From positions 1 through 40,075 of the forward strand of contig CAAHFI010322892.1 in the NCBI GenBank assembly GCA_900893395.1: a DNA stretch of 40,075 nucleotides, given 5' to 3'. Positions 29,081-39,811 of the stretch are shown here, piece by piece. Both the position numbers and the translations under genes were made by a program. The notes under the pieces were generated by a model, which did no database searches, was not told the origin of the DNA, and worked only from the letters and a program-made list of their open reading frames with translations. Position 1 is the first letter of the stretch. Each line of letters starts with the position of its first letter. The stretch is from Euglena gracilis. Its lineage: Eukaryota > Euglenozoa > Euglenophyceae > Euglenales > Euglenaceae.

Positions 29081-30470
29081 TACCCAACGTGGGTTGGTAC
29101 CCCTACCGCATTTTCAGCGGTTTTGTCATCCATCATTGTAGAAAGTCGGTTCTCCAACACCGAAATTTGTTGTTTTAGTGTGAGAACTTGTTGGGTGACC
29201 GAATTTTCGGTCCTCATCAAGGTTTCACAAAATTCTTGTAAGTTTTCCTTGATTTTTCGCAAGCATTTGGTCGTAAATGTGCGAAAATCAAGGGGTAGTT
29301 CGACTTCGCGAACCGTTTGTCCCGAGGATGGTTGGAGTCCGGAGACCCTTGTAGAAAAGTGTTTGTACGCGTTTTTGTAAATGGGAAGTGGTGGATTGTA
29401 AGGTTTTGTGTTGGGTATTCAAATCCGCAAGTGCGGTTTCAATGCCGGTGATATCCGGAATTGATTTTTGAATACCGTTGCACCGTTTGTGCAAATCCGC
29501 AAACGCGGATTCGATTTTGTTCACATCCGCTTGTAACTGATTGTGCAAATCGGTTACAGTGGATCGTAATGCTCCCATACTGGGATTTTTTGTGGAAGTT
29601 TCCGCAAAGCGGCGTTGTAAGTCCCCAATTGCAGTTTGTAGTCCCGAAACATCCGCAAAAGCGGTTTTCAGGTCTGCAAACGCAATTTGGAGGTCCGCAT
29701 TCCGGTTTGGATGGTAGTTATGACCGTTTCTCGGTCTTGGAGTTCCGCATTCGCGGTTTGTAAGCTAAGAATCACCGCATCGCGGGATTGGAGTTCCGCC
29801 GTAGCGGTTGTAGCGTTGGAAGCAGTTTCAAGTTTTTGTATGTCGTTTTGCCACTTTTCATGGAGGAAATCTTGCCGATGCGCGATTTCCGCCACTTGAG
29901 TGTGCAATGTGGTCAAATTGTGGGAAACTTCACCGCATTTGCAGGAAGTTTGTTCCAAACGAGCAATCCTCTCTTCCAGTTGTTGAGCAAAAGCTCTTTG
30001 TACATAGTTTTCGCGTATTTGTGCAAAATTTTGATGAAAACTCGCGTTTTCATCACCCAAACGCAAAATGCGTTCTGGACTGTTGTACAACATTGGACAA
30101 GTTGAGAAGTGCTCATATGAGACATATGAGCCAAGTTCCGCACCCGTAGGCGCTTTATCCCGTTGTTGTAGCGGGACTGCATTTCTTGCATTGTATAAGA
30201 AAGTTTTCCAGTTGTGTGAACAATTGTTGTGATTTTGTTGTAAATGTGAAAATTTTGCGTTATTCCGCGATTCCGCGGTTGGAAGGTCTCTTGTACCTGT
30301 TGGAAGTTGTGCCCAAGGTGTCGCGCAAAAATGCGTCAAAACCTTGGTGGAGGTTCTGAGGTCCATTGTAGTGGAGTTGAAATTTTTTGGCAAAATTGTC
30401 CAAATTCTTGGATATATTGCCAAAGGAGTCCAGCTTGCCGAAAACGGCCTTGTGACTGTCTTCATCAAAT
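29080..30470 (-). pseudogene. Element C coiled-coil Gag N-terminal region
   Basis: Minus-strand translation is dominated by heptad-type sequence: NSVTQQVLTLKQQISVLENR, ADVNKIESAFADLHKR, IETALADLNTQHKTLQ, AELQSRDAVILSLQTANAEL, AQQLEERIARLEQTS. The unit T-A-x-A-D-L recurs and its codons themselves give CCGC...GCGG palindromes. It plays the same architectural role as the coiled-coil ORF of B but the two show no evident similarity. Broken. Confidence 0.6.
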
Positions 30471-30808
30471 TGTGGACTTGGTTCAGTGTTTTAGCGCAAT
30501 TTTGGACACATGCTTCGATGTGTCGAAATTGCTGTTGTAGTGGGTGGTTCTCCGGTAAATTTGCGACTACGCGCTCAACGGTATTACTGGAGAACGAATC
30601 CCGGTCTTCCTCGGGTCATTGTCCATGGAACAATGACACCGGCAGTGTCGGGACCACCAACCGCATTTCAGCGGACCAAGGTAGTTCTGGGATTTCTCCC
30701 AATTGTGGAGGGGGGGGCAAGTCCCGAATGGGGCTTACCGGTGGTAGGCTGGGGGGGTTGGAAAAAACAAGGTTTTCCAACCCGTCCTCGTAAGGGGGGG
30801 GCTCTGTG

Positions 30809-30840
30809 GCAATTGGGTGCCAAAAGGCACTAATTGCCAG
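30809..30840. other. Long imperfect hairpin GGCAATT.../...AATTGCC
   Basis: Arms GGCAATTGGGTGCC and GGCACTAATTGCC surround AAAA. Only one or two positions are unpaired. It is conserved in D near 38948-38979. Confidence 0.7.
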
Positions 30841-30966
30841 TCCCGTTCGGGCATTCTGCCCACTTGTGAGTCAGACTCCGCAGAAGCGGAGGGGTCCGTA
30901 GACCCATTGTAGGGTTATGTTGTACCGCAAATGCGGCTGTTTTAACGTGGGTCGCGAATGCGGGTT

Positions 30967-31309
30967 GGGTCCGTAGACCCGTGGAGGGGGGGCACCGCCG
31001 AAGCGGCTTGGGTCCGAAGACCCTTGGAGGGGGGCACCGCCGAAGCGGCTTGGGTCCGAAGACCCTTGGAGGGGGGGGCACCGCCGAAGCGGCTTGTGTG
31101 GGGGGGCACCGCTAATGCGGTTTGGGTTCGAAAACCCAGTTGTGGGGGGGGGTACCGCCGAAGCGGCTTGGGCGTCCGCCCCTTGTATGGAAAATTTTCC
31201 ACCGCAGAAGCGGCTTGGGCATCCGCCCCTTGTGGATAAAATTTTCTGTCGCTAAAGCGACTTGGGCATCCGCCCCTTGTAAGGAAAATTTTCCTGTCGC
31301 CGTAGCGAC
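30967..31309 (-). repeat. Tandem array of short UNCG-type hairpins in element C leader
   Basis: At least nine hairpins, partly in a unit of about 42-44 bases. On the plus strand: GGGTC-CGTA-GACCC (30967-30980), CCGC-CGAA-GCGG (30995-31006, 31037-31048, 31081-31092, 31155-31166), GGGTC-CGAA-GACCC (31010-31023, 31052-31065), GGGTT-CGAA-AACCC (31124-31137), GTCGC-CGTA-GCGAC (31296-31309), plus CCGC-TAAT-GCGG and CCGC-AGAA-GCGG. On the element's sense (minus) strand the loops read UUCG or UACG, mostly closed by C-G. Runs of 6-9 G separate some units. The D counterpart is 39100-39500. Confidence 0.88.
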
Positions 31310-31608
31310 TTCGTCTGCATTCTGCAGTCCACGAAGCGAACCTATTAACAAAGTAGTTAATAGTGGCGTTTCCAGTGTGCGCATGTCGCTTTGCATTTCT
31401 GATGAAAAATTGGGAAAATTTTTGTGAAAATCGTAAAAATTGTAAAAAATTGTAAAAATTTGTGTGAAAAGACCCAAAAAAGTAAGCAAAGGTGGGGGCT
31501 CAGAGGCTTTGTGATGCAGCCGTAGCCACTTGTGCCCCTGAGACACCTCGCCCGTGCTAGGCGCCTTTTTCTGAGTTTTTCTTTGGTCGTTCGACGACGT
31601 TAAACCTA
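31310..31608 (-). other. Element C leader between primer-binding site and hairpin array
   Basis: About 300 bases with no recognisable coding domain. It holds an AT-rich patch of repeated TGTAAAAATT words (31425-31465) and a mixed GC-rich part next to the primer-binding site. Probably untranslated leader. Confidence 0.5.
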
Positions 31609-31619
31609 TTCTGCTACCA
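31609..31619 (-). other. Primer-binding site of element C
   Basis: On the minus strand the bases read TGGTAGCAGAA; the first 10 match the complement of the initiator Met tRNA 3' end, as in element B. It is 2 bases inside the LTR end. The D counterpart is 39799-39809. Confidence 0.82.
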
Positions 31620-31621
31620 AG

Positions 31622-31968
31622 TGTACGTCCCACCCCGGCTTTTCTAATTATGCTTTCCTCCCGAAAAGCCCGTGGGGGAGTAACAATAAAATTTGCTTCC
31701 CTTTTCCCCTTTTGAATGCAAAGCACACAAGCAGAAGAATTGGTGGGACCGCAGTCCCTTATATGAAAGTGACTTTTGCTCTTTCGAGCTTTGTAAAAGA
31801 AAGAAATAAAACTTGTATTCAAATGGGACTTCGCCCTCAGAATTCTAAAACAGAATTGCAAAGCACAAACCCAATAACCTTGAATTAGGAACCAGTTACT
31901 TTCGCTAAGCTTTCGCTAGCTCTGAGATTCTCTCTTTGTCTTATGGTTTAACCATGCCACTGTGTACA
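31622..31968 (-). repeat. Element C 5' LTR (347 bases)
   Basis: Bounded by TGTAC at 31622 and GTACA ending at 31968, so the minus-strand LTR starts TGTACACAG and ends GACGTACA with 5-base terminal inverted repeats and the canonical TG...CA. The inner edge is 2 bases from the primer-binding site. It matches D from 39812 to the window end. Inside, on the minus strand, CATATAAGG (31757-31765) is a TATA-like box next to a GGGAC-TGCG-GTCCC hairpin (31745-31758). Confidence 0.82.
31745..31765 (-). promoter_or_regulatory. TATA-like box and UGCG hairpin in C LTR
   Basis: Minus strand reads CATATAAGG directly followed by GGGAC-TGCG-GTCCC. The loop UGCG closed by C-G belongs to the UNCG class. It is fully conserved in the D LTR (39935-39955). 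The transcription start would fall some 25-30 bases after the TATA box, so the hairpin may lie just upstream of the RNA start; not proven. Confidence 0.5.
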
Positions 31969-32097
31969 GCCCGGCCGTGCCAGATTGTAGGCCGTATCCC
32001 ATTGTATCTGGTACACAGTGCCATGGCAGAATGGCTGCCTGGTACACACAAATGCATTTTCGCACCTTTGACGAGAGCAAATGCTTGTGAAACGTTG

Positions 32098-32720
32098 TCA
32101 GTACGGAACGTATATCGCGGTAGTGAATATCAAGGATATCTCTACCCGAATTTGTAAGTGGAGGAGTGTGCCAATCAGCACGTCATCAATGTATATACCA
32201 TTGCAAACGGTAAGTCTCGTAAAATGCCTTGTATCATTTCTTTGGAACATGGCTGGGCCATTCTTAACACCCATGGTAACACCGTCCATTGGTAAACTCC
32301 GCGGGAGGTTAAAATTGCGGTGTATGGTTGTGAGTCAGGGTGTAAGTGCATCTGGTGAAAACCATCCTCTAAGTCGAAAATCGACCAAAGGCGGTTTTCC
32401 GCTTGTTTTGTAATCAGGTCCTCGATAAGTGGTAACGGAAATGGATCGTCTTTTGTCTGTGAGTTCAAGTAACGGTAATCCAGAGAAGTCTCCACTTCTT
32501 CTCTCCAGAAGCATCGGGAGGCTTGGGTACAACAAAAGCTTGTGAGGTCCACTCGCTTTTGGAGGGTATGATCCATTTTCGTTCAATCAGTTTTTCGATA
32601 TTGTATTGAGAGCTTGTTCTCTTTCGCCTGAACAGCGAAAGAATTTTCGGTGCATGGGCTGTGCACCTTCTTTGAGTTCGATTTTACAGACACCAAAAGG
32701 TCCGCGAATTGCAGGATCTA
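32098..32720 (-). pseudogene. Element D reverse transcriptase (partial)
   Basis: Minus-strand motifs: an N-terminal GPFGVCKIELKEG-like stretch (near 32700), SLDYRYLNSQTKDDPFPLP, LIEDLITKQAENRLWSIFDL with EDGFHQMHL, GVYQWTVLP and YIDDVLIGTL (about 32197-32168). This is a Ty3/gypsy RT through the catalytic Y-I-D-D box. RT is cut by C soon after, and RNase H and integrase are absent. It shows that C/D is Ty3/gypsy although C itself lacks RT. Broken. Confidence 0.85.
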
Positions 32721-34100
32721 TGTCATGGCATAGATAGGATGTTCTAAAACATCACTGAATTCGCGATTGATCTTTGTACATAGTTCTTGTGATTTGGGAT
32801 GTTGCCCACCGCTTTCTATCACTGCGGATAGTTGGTATATTTGGTTCATTCTGACCTTTATCCCGTAGGAATTTGTCAGTTGTGGTCAACAGTTCCGAAT
32901 GCATCAAAGAAACAAACACGAAAAATGATTTCTTTCAATGGTGGTAACATGACACCGCAAAAATATTCAAACAAAGGGTGTCATTCGGTAAATCCCACCA
33001 CTGAAAAGAATACGTACCAGTTGTTGAACCATTCCGCTTCGGGATTTATAGGAAAGCAAGCACACCGCGTGCTTGATCCCGAAGGATCTTGTCAACAACA
33101 AGAGGGATAAGTTTCAGAGGAGGATGTAGCCACAGGACCACATCACCCCAAACTTATCAAACGCATTGTATGGCTTGACCAGTAATTGGATAAACGAGAA
33201 TGTGCTTTGGACGAGAATGCGTCAATCTCCAATTGTAGGTCCATCGACTTTCGCGATTTGTGCGATTTTGGGAAAACCAAGTTTCCAAAATGCGATTGTC
33301 CATAAATTGAACGCATTCCAGATGGGGTTCGCAAACTGTTGCGGTTTCAGTCCTATGGAGGGCTGAAACACAGTTTACCGAGCCACATCGGTAATACGTT
33401 GTGTCCGAAGACACTTCATCAGGCATTTATACCAGGTGTATCAGGTGTATTGTGTAGAGGACGATTGTCGTTGGCATTCTGCCACTTGTATGCAGGGGCA
33501 TTAGAGGGGTTTGGCATTCTGCCATTCGGGGTCAGAGAGATTGGCTTTCTGCCATTGGAGGTCCTGCTGCGCGATTCTCGTGATTCCGAACAGGGACGCG
33601 ATTCCGCGTTTGTCCAATTGTCGATGTACTTCGACACACAACGGGTAACAACCCGGGTGTTGTTGTGTTCTCGTTCAGCGGTCAGGGTAAACTCGGTACC
33701 GGTTCCGGTACCAAGTGTACTCTGGTTGTTGTGTAAAGCGATTTAGTTTGGAAGGTTCAACAATACATCCACAGTCGAAATCAGGTTGTGTGGAAATTCT
33801 CCGCCAATGTGCGCATTTGGTAGGAGGTGTCGGTCTGTAGTGCATGTCAGTCATGTGTAGTGTGTATGGTGTGTTGAAAGTTGTAGCTGCTGGGGGTGTA
33901 CAGGGGTGTCCGAAATCGAACACACCTGGTGGAAAACGTAAAAGTTGTGCAGCTGGGCGGCTACTCGACACCGAAATTTCTTCAGGCCTTTGGGCTTTTC
34001 GCCTTGGAACCCAGTGAAACGTGGGGTTTAAGCTACTCGCTTTCCCTACCGCATGGGAAACGTGCGGTAAAAGTTAGTGGCAGGGGGCAGCTTTCTCTTT
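32720..34100 (-). pseudogene. Element D protease-RT spacer
   Basis: Coding remains of pol between protease and RT, without a domain I can name. The minus strand carries pieces such as LQLEIDAFSSKAHSRLSNYW. At 33473-33556 three related TTGG(C)TTCTGCCA words form hairpins GGC-ATTCT-GCC. A hairpin CGGGT-AACA-ACCCG lies near 33640-33656 (C counterpart at 25477-25490). Confidence 0.45.
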
Positions 34101-34249
34101 ACCCCTAGGTAGGAAACGGTGTTTTCGGTTGTAGAAAACGTTGGGCAAGGCGGGGACATCTGGGAAGATTGCCTTGGGGGAGAAATTCGTGGTGTGGGTT
34201 GTGTGCATGAAGTAGTGCGCAAACCGAGGGAGGGCAATCCACAATAAGG

Positions 34250-34545
34250 CGGTTCTGACGCAAGAACGGAAAACCCAAAATTACGTCAGAGCCGCGAATA
34301 CCCGATTCGTAACTCCAGGTACCCAGAAAATTTTGTACGTCTGGGGGGCTGTGAGTGGTGCTTGGGGATGATGGGAGGAGTATGTCCAAAAGCATCCCAA
34401 GTCACCACCACACATGGGGCTGTTGTCACAGTCATAATTTTGATGGGGTACTTGGCTTTCACCAAGAGGGAGTTGGGAATTAATCCGTTCGAAAGAGAAG
34501 GGGAATTCGACACCCTGTGTCGACCAAAATTTTGCATTTGGTAGA
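34250..34545 (-). pseudogene. Element D aspartic protease
   Basis: Counterpart of the C protease. The plus-strand word TCGACACCCTGTGTCGA, itself a 7-base-arm hairpin, encodes the LVDTGCR catalytic region on the minus strand at about 34508-34524. The downstream GSDVILGFPFL block is at about 34290-34260. Confidence 0.72.
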
Positions 34546-35159
34546 AAAATTTTGTGTTCGGATTTCCGCTTGGACCAAAAGTTCCATGGGGGTACGCAAA
34601 GTGCAGGATCCGGTGTGAAAAGTTGTCTCTCCAACTATTCCAGGATCCCGTTCCTACTTTGCGCAGCATTCCAGGCAGAAAATTTGGAGTGGGGGTGGGG
34701 GACCCGAAAATTTTCCGGGTACCGACCAAAAAGGCAGATGGGCAGGGAAGTAAGGTTGATCAGGTCTACTTCCGTCTGTTCATCAGCCCAGAGGTCCGTG
34801 CCCACAGACCTCGGGCTCCCCTACTCCAAGTCCGATTCAGCACTTCGGTTTATCGTTTTCTTGTGTGAGTAGATAGCGCGCAACGCGCGGACCGCATTTG
34901 CGGTCGTCCTCCAACGAGGATTCGGAGTTCTCTTCCCCTTCCCTGCCCGAAGCCGGGGTTCCCTCCTCTAAGAGAGGAATTTTGAACCCGACTTGTGTTT
35001 GTTGTTGTGTTTGTATCATTGTGGTGACGTTGGTTCGGGCGGGGAGAGCGAGAACGGTAACATTTGGACGAATTGGTGGTTATGTGATCCACAAAGGGAA
35101 CACTTTTGTCGTTTTGTGACTGTTGTCGTTTTGTGATGGCTTTCACCCCTTGGAGTCTT

Positions 35160-35535
35160 GGTGAACGGAATCCCGTTCGACCACGGTTCTTGTTGTAATC
35201 CGGTTTCCCGGATGACGAGCGAAGAAGATGATCCACTTCGCGAACGTGATCGCGATGAGTCGCGATTTGTATCACGTTTGTAAGGGGTCGGGGTGATCGA
35301 CCAGGAGGTGCGCGAGTCCGCGGTCGCGGAACGGTGATCGAGACCTTTGTCGATAACCCGACGATTGTGATTGTCCAGATTTGTGCGAATATCCGGAGGA
35401 GCGCGAGCTCCGCGAGGATTGTGAACCCCTTGGACTCTGATACCGCTTTCGCGTATCAGGGTGGGGCAGTCACGGGACGTATGTCCCGATTTGTTGCACA
35501 AAAAGCAAGTTTTGTCAGATTGGTCAGAATGAGCG
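35160..35535 (-). pseudogene. Element D zinc knuckle and Arg/Ser-rich nucleocapsid
   Basis: DKTCFLCNKSGHTSRDCP (about 35525-35470) is a complete CCHC knuckle, followed by SSRSRSRSGSSSSLV (about 35270-35225). Same order as in C. Confidence 0.8.
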
Positions 35536-35639
35536 CGGATAGCGCGTTTTTGTATCTCCCTTGGGGAGTTTGTATGTTTTACCGTATCCCCGTGGGATTT
35601 TGGAGAAGAAGTCTTTTGTAGGGCACTTACCGTACCGCT

Positions 35640-36230
35640 AGGGAGACCAGCGGTAGGGTGGTGGGTGTAAGCCGATTGTATCTGTCCCAAAAGTTGTGAG
35701 AGTTTTCATTTGTTTGGAAACATAGTTCCATCGTTGTTCAAGTGTAGTTTGTGTCCGCGAGTCCTCACGGTGAATGTCTTTGATAATTGTAGGAATGAAA
35801 TGGAGGAGAACCGCATCGAATTGTTCTTTCATTTGGTTCTCTCCCAGTTCATCAACCTCAGAAGCCAATCCCAACCATTTGGAATACCAAAGGTCGATTG
35901 ACTTCCATTTTCGGTCACTGGCGCGAATTGCCGCCATTTTTTCTCCAGCGTAAATTCGCGAAATTAGGCTTGAACAGTTGACGCATATTGGTCAACCAGT
36001 TCATCAAAAGTAATCCGATTCCGGATCACAAGTTGTCGGGCACGATCTTTTTCTTCCTGGGAGACAATCAATGAATTCCATCTTGATTACCTCAGGGTTC
36101 CCGTCTTGGTTGGACCCTTCAAGTCCAGTAGTATGTCCAGTCGCGCCAAAATTGTTTCCAAGTTGTGGGATCTTCCGTCCCATTGTGGCTTAACCTTGTT
36201 GGCAATTGTGATTGTACCTTTGAAATCGCT
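35640..36230 (-). pseudogene. Element D capsid-like Gag domain
   Basis: Minus-strand KWLGLASEVDELGENQMKEQ and HFIPTIIKDIHRE match C, with NKVKPQWDG upstream in the element. Same family of Ty3/gypsy-like capsid. Broken. Confidence 0.62.
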
Positions 36231-39020
36231 TGGACCGCGATTTCCATCGTAATTGTTGTAAGGTTGTTTTGGGCATGCGCGAATGCGCATCCATAATGGT
36301 ACTATACTACCGTAGGTACCATGGGTATTTGGTACATCGCAATTCCGCGAATTGTATGGTTGTGGTTTCGCGATTCCGCGATTCGGATTGTAAAGGCGTC
36401 CGCGATTCGGGTGTGGTAACATACCAGGGGTAGGAATCCCGTTGTTCACCCGCAAATCGGGGAACCGCGGTAAATTCCGTGTTTCGCATTCGCGATCCAT
36501 GGCCAATACCCGGGGTAGGGGTATGGCTCATACCCGGAATCAGTCCCGATTCGCGTTTTCTTGTTGTAAAACCGGATGATTCGCGGTTTTTGTGGTAAAA
36601 AACCGGTTCATCATCCGAAGATTCACCCTTAGGGGGGGATCTTAAGTTGTGGTATAAACGGGCGATTGTAATCGCGATTGTAGGCATGTCATGATCATGT
36701 GCATCCGTGGATGCTTGTAGGCATGCGCATCGAAGATGCTTGTAAGGGTGCGCATACTGCGCTTTTGGAAGGATTGGCATCCAACGAATCGCGAATTTGA
36801 TGCACAAAGTCGCGAGTTGGATGTCGGGCATCCGAAGATGCTTCGGTTGATGCGCGAAAAGCGGTTGTGAGCTGGAAGTTGCATTTTGACCACCGAAAAC
36901 ACGGTTTTCGGGGCAAAGTGCGGGGGGTTGCGGGATTTTGCAGGAATCTCATCCAAACTCAATGCAAAATCTGGATACTTTGTTCCAATGAACCAACCAC
37001 TGGAAAAGGTCCGAAATTCGTTCAACATCCCCTGCAAACGCTTAATACGTTTGCGGTGTGAGGTAACTCATCCAAAAGTGGTATTTTGTCAACAATGGAG
37101 TCAAAATCCGCTGAAAGCTTTGGAAAAGTGTGTCCAAGAATTGGACCCGCTTAACCAAAGTTTCCATTGCGGTTGTAAGGGCGTTCAAACCGATTCTCGG
37201 TTTGTGGGGTTGTGGTACCCAACGTGGGTTGGGGTACCCCTACCGCATTTTCAGCGGTTTTGTCATCCATCATTGTAAAGTGGTTCTCCAACACCGAAAT
37301 TTGTTGTTTTAGTGTGAGAACTTGTTGGGTGACCGAATTTTCGGTCCTCATCAAGGTTTCACAAAATTCTTGTAAGTTTTCCTTGATTTTCGCAAGCATT
37401 TGGTCGTAAAATGTGCGAAATCAAGGGGTAGTTCGACTTCGCGAACCGTTTGTCCATCCGGATGGTTGGAGTCCGGAGACCCTTGTAGAAAGTGTTTGTA
37501 CGCGTTTTTGTAAATGGGAAGTGGTGGATTGTAAGGTTTTGTGTTGGGTATTCAAATCCGCAAGTGCGGTTTCAATGCCGGTGATATCCGAATTGAGTTT
37601 TGAATACCGTTGCACCGTTTGTGCAAATCCGCAAAGCGGATTCGATTTTGTTCACATCCGCTTGTAACTGATTGTGCAAATCGGTTACAGTGGATCGTAA
37701 TGCTCCCATACTGGGATTTTTGTGGAAGTTTCCGCAAAGCGGCGTTGTAAGTCCCCAATTGCAGTTTGTAGTCCCGAAACATCCGCAAAAGCGGTTTTCA
37801 GGTCTGCAAACGCAATTTGGAGGTCGCATTCGCGGTTTGGATGGTAGTTATGACCGTTTCTCGGTCTTGGAGTTCCGCATTCGCGGTTTGTAAGCTAAGA
37901 ATCACCGCATCGCGGGATTGGAGTTCCGCCGTAGCGGTTTGTAAGGCGTTGGAAGCAGTTTCAAGTTTTGTATGTCGTTTTGCCACTTTTCATGGAGGAA
38001 ATCTTGCCGATCGCGATTTCCGCCACTTGAGTGTGCAATGTGGTCAAATTGTGGGAAACTTCACCGCATTTGCAGGAAGTTTGTTCCAAACGAGCAATCC
38101 GCTCTTCCAGTTGTTGAGCAAAAGCTCTTTGTACATAGTTTTCGCGTATTTGTGCAAAATTTTGATGAAAAACTCGCGTTTTCATCACCCAAACGCAAAA
38201 TGCGTTCTTGGGACTGTTGTACAACATTGGACAAAGTTGAGAAGTGCTCATATGAGACATATGAGCCAAGTTCCGCACCCGTAGGCGCTTTATTCCCGTT
38301 GTTGTACCGGGACTGCATTTCTTGCATTGTATAAGAAATTTTCCAGTGTGAAACAATTGTTGTAGATTTGTTGTAAATGTGAAAATTTTGCGTTATTCCG
38401 CGATTCGCGGTGTGGAAGGTCTCTTGTACCTGTGGAAGTTGTGCACCAAGGTGTTGTCGCAAAAATGCGTCAAAACCTTGGTGGAGGTTCTGGAGGTCCA
38501 TTGTAGTGGAGTTGAAATTCTTTTGGCAAAATTGTCCAAATTCTTGGATATATTGCCAAAGGAAGTCCAGCTTGCCGAAAACGGCCTTGTGACTGTCTTC
38601 ATCAAATTGTAGGACTTGGTTCAGCGTTTTAGCGCAATTTTGGACACATGCTTCGATGTGTCGAAATTGCTGTTGTAGTGGGTGGTTCTCCGGTAAATTT
38701 GCGACTACGCGCTCAACGGTATTACTGGAGAACGAATCCCGGTCTTCCTCGGGGTCATTGTCCATAGGAACAATGACACCGGCAGTGTCCTGGGACCACC
38801 AACCGCATTTCAGCGGACCAAGGTAGTTCTGGGATTTCTCCCAATTGTGGAGGGGGGGGCAAGTCCCGAATGGGCTTACCGGTGGTAGGGCGGGGGGTTG
38901 GAAAAAACAAGGTGTTTCCAACCCGTCCTCGTAAGGGGGGCTCTGTTGGCAATTGGGTGCCAAAAGGCACTAATTGCCAGTCCCGTTCGGGCATTCTGCC
39001 CACTTGTGAGTCAGACTCCG
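36230..39020 (-). pseudogene. Element D low-complexity and coiled-coil Gag region
   Basis: Parallel to 28060-30840 in C. It includes the ASSDARH-type repeat peptides with the hairpin GCATC-CGAA-GATGC (36828-36841) and the coiled-coil part about 37150-38600 (ILSLQTANAELQDRETVITT, AFAQQLEERIARLEQT). Broken. Confidence 0.58.
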
Positions 39021-39099
39021 CAGAAGCGGAGGGGTTCCGTAGACCATTGTAGGGTTATGTTGTACCGCAAATGCGGCTGTTTTAACGGTGGGTCCGCGA

Positions 39100-39500
39100 A
39101 TGCGGGTTGGCCGTAGACCCTTGGGTCGGAGTGGAGGGGGGGCACCGCCGAAGCGCTTGGGTCCGAAGACCCTTGGAGGGGGGGGCACCGCCGAAGCGGC
39201 TTGGGTCGAAGACCCTTGGAGGAGGGGCACCGCCGAAGCGGCTTGGGTCCGAAGACCCTTGGAGGGGGGCACCGCCGAAGCGGCTTGTTGTAGGGGGGGG
39301 CACCGCTAATGCGGTTTGGGTTCGAAAACCCAGTTGTGGGGGGGGGGTACCGCCGAAGCGGCTTGGGCGTCCGCCCCTTGTATGGAAATTTTTTCCACCG
39401 CAGAAGCGGCTTGGGCATCCGCCCTTGTGGATAAAAAATTTCTGTCAGCTAAAGCGACTTGGGCATCCGCCCTTGTAAGGAAAATTTTCCTGTCGCCGTA
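39100..39500 (-). repeat. Tandem hairpin array in element D leader
   Basis: Counterpart of 30967-31309, with GGGTC-CGAA-GACCC (39159-39172), CCGC-CGAA-GCGG (39188-39199 and others), CCGC-TAAT-GCGG and GTCGC-CGTA-GCGAC. It has one extra unit relative to C and small length differences. Confidence 0.85.
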
Positions 39501-39798
39501 GCGACTTCGTCTGCATTCTGCAGTCCACGAAGCAACCTATTAACAAGCGTAGTTAATAGGTGCGTTTCCATTGCGCATGTGCGCTTTGCATTTCTGCTGA
39601 AAATTGGGAAAATTTTTGTGAACGTAAAAATTGTAAAAAATTGTAAAAAATTTGTGTGAAAAGACCCAAAAAAGTAAGCAAAGGGGGGGCTCAGAGGCTT
39701 TGTGATGCAGCCGTAGCCACTTGTGCCACTGAGACACCTCGCCCGTGCGTACGCACCTTTTTCTGAGTTTTTCTTTGGTCGTTCGACCGTTAAACCTA
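39500..39798 (-). other. Element D leader next to primer-binding site
   Basis: Counterpart of 31310-31608. AT-rich TGTAAAAAATT words at 39625-39655. No coding domain seen. Confidence 0.45.
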
Positions 39799-39809
39799 TT
39801 CTGCTACCA
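39799..39809 (-). other. Primer-binding site of element D
   Basis: Minus strand TGGTAGCAGAA, identical to C, again 2 bases from the LTR edge. Confidence 0.8.
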
Positions 39810-39811
39810 AG

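Larger units (their letters stand above)
25376..31968 (-). mobile_element. Element C: Ty3/gypsy-type retrotransposon copy, Gag-protease part only
   Basis: Minus-strand element with 5' LTR (31622-31968), primer-binding site, hairpin-rich leader, coiled-coil and capsid-like Gag, CCHC knuckle, Arg/Ser-rich basic stretch and aspartic protease. It stops at about 25376, where the B LTR begins, so RT and later parts are missing. It aligns with D (about 33527 to the window end) over its full length. It is less GC-rich than B and full of short palindromes. Many breaks (ten or more), so a fossil, but similarity to D suggests it is not old. Confidence 0.85.

Noticed and set aside
30967-31170. CRISPR-like appearance of the regular repeat array in C (and D)
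   Set aside because: Units are joined directly without unique spacers, no cas genes exist, and the array lies in the leader of a eukaryotic LTR element.
31609-31619. tRNA gene fragment
   Set aside because: Only the 10-11 bases complementary to a tRNA 3' end are present, which is the primer-binding site and not a tRNA gene.
25376-31968. Organelle origin of C/D because of many palindromes
   Set aside because: Clear Gag, CCHC knuckle, protease, RT, LTR and primer-binding site show a nuclear LTR retrotransposon.
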